Shown here one piece after another: positions 6,936 through 11,313 of a stretch of 11,313 nt of DNA. The notes under the pieces were generated by a model. It was not told the origin of the DNA and made no database searches. It was given only the letters and a program-made list of their open reading frames with translations. The position numbers and the translations under genes were made by a program. How positions within the stretch are numbered: the stretch's first letter is position 1; each line of letters starts with the position of its first letter. Location of the stretch: NCBI GenBank assembly GCA_018660305.1, contig JABJKO010000138.1, positions 1 through 11,313 on the forward strand, written 5' to 3'. Source of the stretch: Rhodospirillaceae bacterium (GTDB lineage: Bacteria; Pseudomonadota; Alphaproteobacteria; MPNO01; UBA2964).

Positions 6936-7703
6936 TCACCCGTGCATGGTCAGCCCGCCAGACACCGAAATGGTCTGGCCTGTGATATAGCCGGCGTCAT
7001 CGCTCAGCAGGAAGGCGACGATGCCGGGATAATCGTCGGGCTGCCCCAGCCGCCGCATGGGGATGGCCCGCTCGAGACCCTTGGCGAGTTTCTCGCCATC
7101 GCCCGAGGAGTTTTTCCACGTCTCGAACAGGGGCGTATCCGACGGTCCCGGGCACACCACGTTGAGCCGGACGCCGCGGCGGGTCAGCTCACGTGCCAGG
7201 GTCTTGGTAAAGGCGATCACGCCTCCCTTGCAGGCCGAATAGACCGCCTCGCCGGACGAGCCGACCCGGCCCGCGTCGGACGCGATATTCACCACACAGC
7301 CGGCGCCGCGCTCGGCCATGCGGGTAAGCACCGCGTGATGCAGATGAATGGGCCCCATCAGATTGATGCCGATGACCTTGTTCCAGAAATCGGGGTCGTT
7401 ATCGAGGAAATTGATGGGCAGATCCCATCCCGCGTTATTGACCAGAAAATCGACCGGTCCGATCTCGGATTCCACCCAGGCGACGGATTCCTGGACCACC
7501 GCGAAATCGGTGATATCGCAGGCGCGCACCGATATCTTGCCGCCACCGGCCCTGGCCTCGTCGGCGACCCGCGCGGCGCCCACCTCGTCGATGTCGAAGA
7601 TGATTGTGCGGATGCCTTCCTCGGCGAGCCGGAGCGCAATGGCCCGCCCGATCCCCGACGCGCCGCCGGTGACAATGGCAATTTTATTCTTGAGACCCTT
7701 CAT
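6936..7703 (-). CDS. badH: BadH-like short-chain dehydrogenase (2-hydroxycyclohexanecarboxyl-CoA dehydrogenase)
   Basis: A 255-aa classical SDR oxidoreductase. The nucleotide-binding TGGASGIG is at 12-19 and an acidic Asp37 in IIFDIDE suggests NAD rather than NADP. NNAG is at 89-92, Asn114, Ser142, Tyr155 and Lys159 form the active site. BadH of R. palustris oxidises 2-hydroxycyclohexanecarboxyl-CoA to the 2-keto thioester. Recalled BadH features are seen here: NNAGWD, HHAVLTRM, NIASDAGRVGSSGEAVY (139-155), NVVCPGPSDTPLF and the end TGQTISVSGGLTMHG. SDRs are numerous, so the specific call leans on these blocks plus the adjacent BadI-like gene. ATG at 7701-7703 has CAGGCGGG about 6 nt before it. 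It is the first gene of the tight six-gene block, 73 bp after the 2OG oxygenase gene. Confidence 0.72.
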   Translation of the reverse strand: MKGLKNKIAIVTGGASGIGRAIALRLAEEGIRTIIFDIDEVGAARVADEARAGGGKISVRACDITDFAVVQESVAWVESEIGPVDFLVNNAGWDLPINFLDNDPDFWNKVIGINLMGPIHLHHAVLTRMAERGAGCVVNIASDAGRVGSSGEAVYSACKGGVIAFTKTLARELTRRGVRLNVVCPGPSDTPLFETWKNSSGDGEKLAKGLERAIPMRRLGQPDDYPGIVAFLLSDDAGYITGQTISVSGGLTMHG

Positions 7704-7776
7704 GTAACCCGCCTGATGATGTGTGCCGTTACCGACCCATGGGGATGGCGAATATTCCCCGCCCCGTCAAGCCCGG

Positions 7777-8424
7777 TCACGGGTGGGTGCGCAGGTTCGG
7801 CTGCCAGATGGGCGGGCTGATCCGGTCGGTGAAATTGGCGAAATTGATGTTGAACGAAACGCTCATGCGCAGGGCATCGCCCTCATTGCCCGGCACCGAA
7901 TGGACCAGCCAGGCGGGAAACAGGATCAGCATCCCTTCCTGGACTTCCACGTTGACGTATTCGCAATTATAGCCGTTGAGCTTTTTCACCGCCGGCGCCA
8001 CCACGTGGATCTGCGCCCGCGGGTCATGAAAGGTGATCTTGTCGCCACCGGGCGGCACCGAAACGTAATAGACCGCGCTCAGGAAATTATTGGCATGCAT
8101 GTGGGAGCGATGGCTGGTCCCCGACGGGCTGATATTGGCCCAGCAGCCGGTGATCTCCACCTCCTGGCTCTCGGTCTCCAGAAACTCCAGCACGCCCTGG
8201 GTGGCGCCCATGAAATAACTGGTGAGTTCCTGCAATTCGGGCAGGGTGTGCAGATCATGCTCGGTCTGCCACATGCCGGTGTGGTCCTTGTCGGGCGACG
8301 CCGCGATCAGCGCCTCCAGCTTGGCGCGGATCCCGCCGTTCATACGCGCCGCCGCCGCCGCCTCGATCTGGTGCGACCAGATCAGCGTCGGGAAAAAAGG
8401 CAGGATTTCCGTATGGGCAAACAT
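7777..8424 (-). CDS. putative 2-oxoglutarate/Fe(II) oxygenase, TIGR02466-like
   Basis: A 215-aa protein resembling the TIGR02466 group of putative 2-oxoglutarate/Fe(II)-dependent oxygenases (double-stranded beta helix). Matching features are the opening ILPFFPTLIWSHQI (7-20), GCWANISPSGTSHRSHMHAN (93-112), LSAVYYVSVPPGGDKITFHD (115-134), and LILFPAWLVHSVPGNEGDALR (split; His175, Arg186). His175 and Arg186 fit the distal iron ligand and the 2-oxoglutarate carboxylate contact; the first ligands probably lie in HMH (108-110), not a classical HxD, so the metal site is uncertain. The frame is open to 8538, but ATG at 8422-8424 gives the family N-terminus and avoids overlap with the FAH gene; it has no clear Shine-Dalgarno, so a slightly longer protein, for example from a TTG upstream, is possible. 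Substrate unknown. Confidence 0.75.
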   Translation of the reverse strand: MFAHTEILPFFPTLIWSHQIEAAAAARMNGGIRAKLEALIAASPDKDHTGMWQTEHDLHTLPELQELTSYFMGATQGVLEFLETESQEVEITGCWANISPSGTSHRSHMHANNFLSAVYYVSVPPGGDKITFHDPRAQIHVVAPAVKKLNGYNCEYVNVEVQEGMLILFPAWLVHSVPGNEGDALRMSVSFNINFANFTDRISPPIWQPNLRTHP

Positions 8425-8462
8425 GGCGCAGAGAAAAACAGAATTGGCCGGCAGGTTCAATG

Positions 8463-8496
8463 CCGGAGGGGTCCGGTATTTCCACCGTCGGTGAAA
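8463..8496 (-). promoter_or_regulatory. inverted repeats in the FAH - 2OG oxygenase gap
   Basis: The 91-bp gap 8425-8515 contains two adjacent dyads: CCGGA-GGGG-TCCGG at 8463-8476 (stem 5, loop 4) and an imperfect dyad TTTCCACCG-T-CGGTGAAA at 8479-8496 (one extra base in one arm). There is no following T run, so a standard intrinsic terminator is not shown. They could be an operator or a weak attenuator separating the upstream three-gene block from the following genes; dyads this short also arise by chance in GC-rich DNA. Confidence 0.3.
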
Positions 8497-8515
8497 TTTA
8501 GCTGCTTCGCGCCAC

Positions 8516-9307
8516 TTAATGTCTCTGCGGTTCAGCAACCACCTGGTTTCGGAGCAGGCCGATGCCGGTGATTTCGATCTCCAGGACGTCGCCGGCTTTC
8601 ATGTTGTGCGGCTTATCGTCGGTGCCAAGCCAGATGACATCGCCGGGGCTGAGGGTGTTGTATTTCGATATCTCACTGATGACGGCGCCGGGATCGAAGA
8701 TCATGTTGCCGGTATCGAACGAGTGGACCTGATCGCCGTTAAGGCGCACGTTGGTGCGCATGCCGCCCATATCCTTGCCTTGCAGGATAAACGGGCCCAT
8801 GGGCTTGAAGGTATCGCAGTTCTTGGCGCGGATATTGGTCGGGTCGCTCCGTTGCCAGGTGCGCTCGCTCACATCGTTGCCGATTGTCCATCCAAAGATC
8901 AGATCCCACGCCTCGTCCGGTGTAACGTTGCGTCCGGCTTTACCGATGACCACGACGATCTCGGCCTCATATTGGAATTCGTCGGTGGAGTCCGCGGGCT
9001 TCACGATGTCCTCACCGTGCGCGATCAGGGCGCTATTGGCGCGATAGCCGACCCGCGGACGCTCGTAATAGATCGGCTCACGTCCCGCCACCTGCGCCAT
9101 CTTTTCCACATGATCGCGATAATTCGAGCCGATGGCATAGAAAGTCCCCGGAACCACCGGCACCAGCAGGCGCGCCTGCGCGAGGGGCAAACTCTGTCCC
9201 GTCCTGGTGAAACTGTTGAACGGCGTGCCCTCTATCAGAGCGATTGTCTCGTCTTCGACAACGCCAAAGTTTGGACCGTCGGGGGTCTGGACACGGCACC
9301 ATTTCAT
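8516..9307 (-). CDS. fumarylacetoacetate hydrolase (FAH) family protein
   Basis: A 263-aa member of the FAH superfamily, whose enzymes hydrolyse, isomerise or decarboxylate acylpyruvates and hydroxy-dienedioates from ring cleavage, using Mg2+ or Mn2+. The conserved start GSNYRDHVEK (60-69) with His66 is seen, then the metal ligands Glu114 and Glu116 in YEAEIVVVIGK and Asp145 in GNDVSERTWQ, then KNCDTFKPMGPF (162-173) and the closing LSPGDVIWLGTD. The catalytic domain is preceded by a short N-terminal domain, as usual. ATG at 9305-9307 has a strong AGGAGGAGA about 5 nt upstream. It comes 13 bp after the membrane-protein gene. Which family reaction it performs is not fixed by sequence; in this context removal of a C-C bond in a dicarbonyl intermediate is a reasonable guess. 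Confidence 0.9.
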   Translation of the reverse strand: MKWCRVQTPDGPNFGVVEDETIALIEGTPFNSFTRTGQSLPLAQARLLVPVVPGTFYAIGSNYRDHVEKMAQVAGREPIYYERPRVGYRANSALIAHGEDIVKPADSTDEFQYEAEIVVVIGKAGRNVTPDEAWDLIFGWTIGNDVSERTWQRSDPTNIRAKNCDTFKPMGPFILQGKDMGGMRTNVRLNGDQVHSFDTGNMIFDPGAVISEISKYNTLSPGDVIWLGTDDKPHNMKAGDVLEIEITGIGLLRNQVVAEPQRH

Positions 9308-9320
9308 GACAGTCTCCTCC

Positions 9321-9773
9321 TCAGCCGCTCCAACCCTTGCGTTCGGCCCTCTTCGAATACCAGATCAAAAACGCCGTCACCACCAGTTGCACCAGATTTC
9401 CGATGGTGGCCCCGACGGGACTGGAGTCCGACGCAACCATTCCAAGGGTATGGACCATTGTCACAATCGCGCCAAGGAGCGACGCGATAAACACATAGTA
9501 CGAAGCCGGCTTTCTGAGAAGAAGCAAAAGACAGCCCAGCGCGCCGCCGAACACGGCCAGCGCAAAACCACCGGTGGCCCATACGGACCGGTTCTCGATG
9601 ATCGCCCGATACATCTCGGGCATGGCAGAGACGGTGTCCGCATTCATCTGAGTGACAAAATTTATAATTCCCGCAACATTATAGATCAGCGCGACAACGC
9701 CGATCGCCCAGAAACTCCAGTGAACGCCAGCGCCGTTTTCATCGTTCACGGCATCTCTCTCCGAGCTACGCAT
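9321..9773 (-). CDS. four-helix integral membrane protein, unknown function
   Basis: A 150-aa hydrophobic protein with four likely membrane helices at about residues 19-41, 65-86, 92-113 and 121-139. The N-terminus is charged and soluble, without a cleavable signal, and the C-terminus YSKRAERKGWSG is positively charged and probably cytoplasmic. Similar small four-helix proteins are sometimes annotated as sugar transporter or hypothetical; I see no motif that supports transport. The ATG at 9771-9773 has AGGCAGGA immediately upstream, and the gene is 6 bp after the PEP mutase family gene and 13 bp before the FAH gene, so it is co-transcribed with both. The role is unknown; an accessory membrane subunit or sensor for the pathway cannot be told apart here. 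Confidence 0.85.
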   Translation of the reverse strand: MRSSERDAVNDENGAGVHWSFWAIGVVALIYNVAGIINFVTQMNADTVSAMPEMYRAIIENRSVWATGGFALAVFGGALGCLLLLLRKPASYYVFIASLLGAIVTMVHTLGMVASDSSPVGATIGNLVQLVVTAFLIWYSKRAERKGWSG

Positions 9774-9779
9774 TCCTGC

Positions 9780-10649
9780 CTAGTCAGCGGGACCGCCGCT
9801 ATATTCTTTTTCGATGCGCTGTAATTCGTCGTTGCCCTGCTGGCCGTAAAATTTCCGCATTTCCTCCACATGGGGCAGCGTGTCCATATAACCGGCGGCG
9901 GTGCCGGTCTGCTTCAGCTCCTCCAGCAGGGAGAGCTGGGCGCACAGGGCGGAGATCTGCAGCGCGCCCGGGATGACGGCGCAGCTGGCGCCCGCATCCT
10001 GGTACTCGCGCAGCGTCATCCCCTGGGGCAGGACGCCGAAGGTGGGTTTGCCCGCGGTTTCGCTCAACGCCTGAATTTGCTCCGCGCCCCGGGCGGAAAG
10101 CCAGGCGCCATCGGCCCCTGCCTCCACGCAGGCCGCGACTCTCTCCAGCTTTTCATCCCAATCGTCCACGTCGCACCGGGCGATGATCAGCAAATTCCCG
10201 TCGTCCCGCGTATCCAGGGCGGCCCGGATCTTGTCGACCATTTCGCCGCGTGTGACAAAACTGCCGCTATAGCCCATGTGGGTTGGCCGCTTCGGCGTGA
10301 GCTGATCCTCGATATGGATGGCCGCGGCGCCGGCGCGTTCGTATTCCCTGACAGTCCGAACCACATTCACCGGCCCGCCAAAGCCCGTATCGGCATCGGC
10401 GATGATCGGCAGATCCACCCCATCGGCCAGTGCTGAGATACGGTCGACCATCTCCGTCATGGTGAGCACCCCGGCATCGGCATAGCCGGAGGTCCGGTGA
10501 GCGACACTGCCGGAGGCGTGAATTGCCGGCAACTGAGCCAGTGCCACCAGGCGGGCCGTGACCACATCGCCGCATCCCGGGGCAACCACGATCTCGGGGG
10601 CCGCCAGCAGGTCCTTGAGACGCTGCCGGTGTTCTTTGACGGATGCCAT
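9780..10649 (-). CDS. isocitrate lyase/PEP mutase superfamily protein without the lyase cysteine
   Basis: A 289-aa alpha/beta-barrel protein of the isocitrate lyase/PEP phosphonomutase superfamily, enzymes acting on C-C or P-C bonds of 2-oxo or 2-hydroxy acids with Mg2+. Visible are ASGSVAHRTSGYADAG (45-60), DADTGFGGPVNVVRTVREYE (85-104) with metal-contact Asp85 and Asp87, IHIEDQ with Glu114, and IIARCD with Arg158. The gating-loop motif, KRCGH in 2-methylisocitrate lyases, reads KRPTH at 120-124, so the general-acid cysteine is missing. A lyase of the PrpB type is therefore unlikely; a decarboxylase, hydrolase or mutase activity, for instance on oxaloacetate-like acids, is more plausible. 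ATG at 10647-10649 has AGGGAGAA 6 nt before it. It leads the group with the membrane and FAH genes. Confidence 0.88.
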   Translation of the reverse strand: MASVKEHRQRLKDLLAAPEIVVAPGCGDVVTARLVALAQLPAIHASGSVAHRTSGYADAGVLTMTEMVDRISALADGVDLPIIADADTGFGGPVNVVRTVREYERAGAAAIHIEDQLTPKRPTHMGYSGSFVTRGEMVDKIRAALDTRDDGNLLIIARCDVDDWDEKLERVAACVEAGADGAWLSARGAEQIQALSETAGKPTFGVLPQGMTLREYQDAGASCAVIPGALQISALCAQLSLLEELKQTGTAAGYMDTLPHVEEMRKFYGQQGNDELQRIEKEYSGGPAD

Positions 10650-10674
10650 TATTGTTCTCCCTGTGGAATGATGT

Positions 10675-10686
10675 GCCGTTTACGGC
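10675..10686. promoter_or_regulatory. short inverted repeat before the PEP mutase family gene
   Basis: GCCGT-TT-ACGGC lies 25 nt upstream of the start codon at 10649, inside the 92-bp gap to the TauD-type gene. Beyond it towards 10741 the gap is AT-rich. A short dyad at this place could be an operator, but the arms are only five bases and no promoter can be firmly assigned. Confidence 0.2.
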
Positions 10687-10741
10687 TGATTTTATTTCGC
10701 GACCGGTAGATTAATTATTGAACCCACCCTCTGCCTCTACC

Positions 10742-11313
10742 CTACCAGAGACGGTCGCCTTCGGTGGTGCATCGGCGCAACATTCGGGTCTCGCCATCCG
10801 GCCAATCGGTGCGCGCATGGAGACAGGCCAGATTGTCCCACATCACCAGATCACCCTTGCGCCAGACATGTTCGTACATGCTCGCCGTGTCCTCGGCGAG
10901 GTCGAACAGGGGCCCCAGGATCGCTTCGCTTTCGTCCCGGTCCATGCCCTCAATCCACATTGTGTTGAGGCGTGACAAATAAAGTGCCTTTCTGCCGGAC
11001 CCGGGGTTGGTGACCACCAGCGGCTGGCGAAAATGATGCATATCTTCTAGAGCGATATCGAGGTTCAGCCGCCCGAAGCCGCCATATTCATGGCCCTGCA
11101 TTACAAAGGCACCATCGAGACGTTCTTTCAGATCGTCCGGCATTTTGTCATAGGCGGCATAGAGGCTGGTGAACTTGGTGTGGCCGCCCTCGGACGGGAT
11201 CTCAATACCGTAGAGGAAGGACGTGCGGTGGGGGTGTTCGCGATAGCACTTGTCTGTATGGAATGTCATTTCGCCATGGCCAAGCGATCCGATGGCCTTG
11301 CCGTTGGCATCCA
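10742..11313 (-). CDS. TauD/TfdA family 2-oxoglutarate/Fe(II) dioxygenase, C-terminal part (5' end outside window)
   Basis: The C-terminal 190 or so residues of a TauD/TfdA-type dioxygenase, which hydroxylates small organic acids or sulfonates using 2-oxoglutarate, oxygen and Fe(II). The open frame continues to the right edge with GSLGHGEMTFHTDKCYREHP (residues just before and after the ATG at 11269, which is internal). His and Asp of FHTD are the first two iron ligands; the third is His in NLACLHARTDWP, and the arginines of MLRRCT near the C-terminus bind 2-oxoglutarate. SFLYGIEIPSEGGHTKF and YEHVWRKGDLVMWDN are also family stretches. It ends with TAG at 10742-10744. The next gene starts 92 bp downstream. 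The family includes taurine, 2,4-D and alkylsulfate enzymes, so the substrate is open. Confidence 0.92.
   Translation of the reverse strand, partial: DANGKAIGSLGHGEMTFHTDKCYREHPHRTSFLYGIEIPSEGGHTKFTSLYAAYDKMPDDLKERLDGAFVMQGHEYGGFGRLNLDIALEDMHHFRQPLVVTNPGSGRKALYLSRLNTMWIEGMDRDESEAILGPLFDLAEDTASMYEHVWRKGDLVMWDNLACLHARTDWPDGETRMLRRCTTEGDRLW

Overview
The window looks like chromosome of an alphaproteobacterium, probably Rhodospirillales-like. The left end has the alphaproteobacterial arrangement murA - DUF2948 gene - hisG, the DNA is GC-rich, and several proteins resemble Rhodopseudomonas-type enzymes by eye. No database search was possible, so the lineage is an inference. Every protein-coding gene I can support is on the minus strand; the only plus-strand gene is a tRNA.

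Positions 1-2283 are housekeeping. Read on the minus strand they hold a 58-aa highly charged protein (2107-2283), murA (678-1961), a DUF2948 protein (235-681, overlapping murA by 4 bp) and the first 55 codons of hisG (starts with TTG at 166, runs off the left edge). A plus-strand tRNA-Thr(GGT) with encoded CCA lies at 2411-2485 and marks the border to a very different region.

Positions 2558-11313 are a catabolic cluster, all on the minus strand. In transcription order: TauD/TfdA-type dioxygenase (5' end outside the window), PEP mutase/isocitrate lyase superfamily protein, four-helix membrane protein, fumarylacetoacetate hydrolase (FAH) family protein, 2-oxoglutarate/Fe(II) oxygenase of the TIGR02466 type, BadH-like short-chain dehydrogenase, BadI-like 2-ketocyclohexanecarboxyl-CoA hydrolase, class III CoA transferase, MaoC-fold protein, luciferase-like (LLM) flavin monooxygenase, and a protein like 4,5-dihydroxyphthalate decarboxylase. 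The last six are nearly gapless (overlaps or gaps of 0-25 bp) and are very likely one operon.

Taken together the six-gene block suggests CoA-thioester breakdown of an alicyclic or aromatic-derived acid. A CoA transferase would activate the acid, BadH would oxidise a beta-hydroxyacyl-CoA ring intermediate, and BadI would open the beta-keto ring hydrolytically. An LLM monooxygenase and a decarboxylase-like protein are added in place of the usual CoA ligase and acyl-CoA dehydrogenases. The MaoC-fold protein lacks the normal catalytic Asp/His pair. The combination, not any single gene, is the most novel point; the substrate cannot be read from the sequence. No regulator, transporter, transposase, integrase or CRISPR array is visible.
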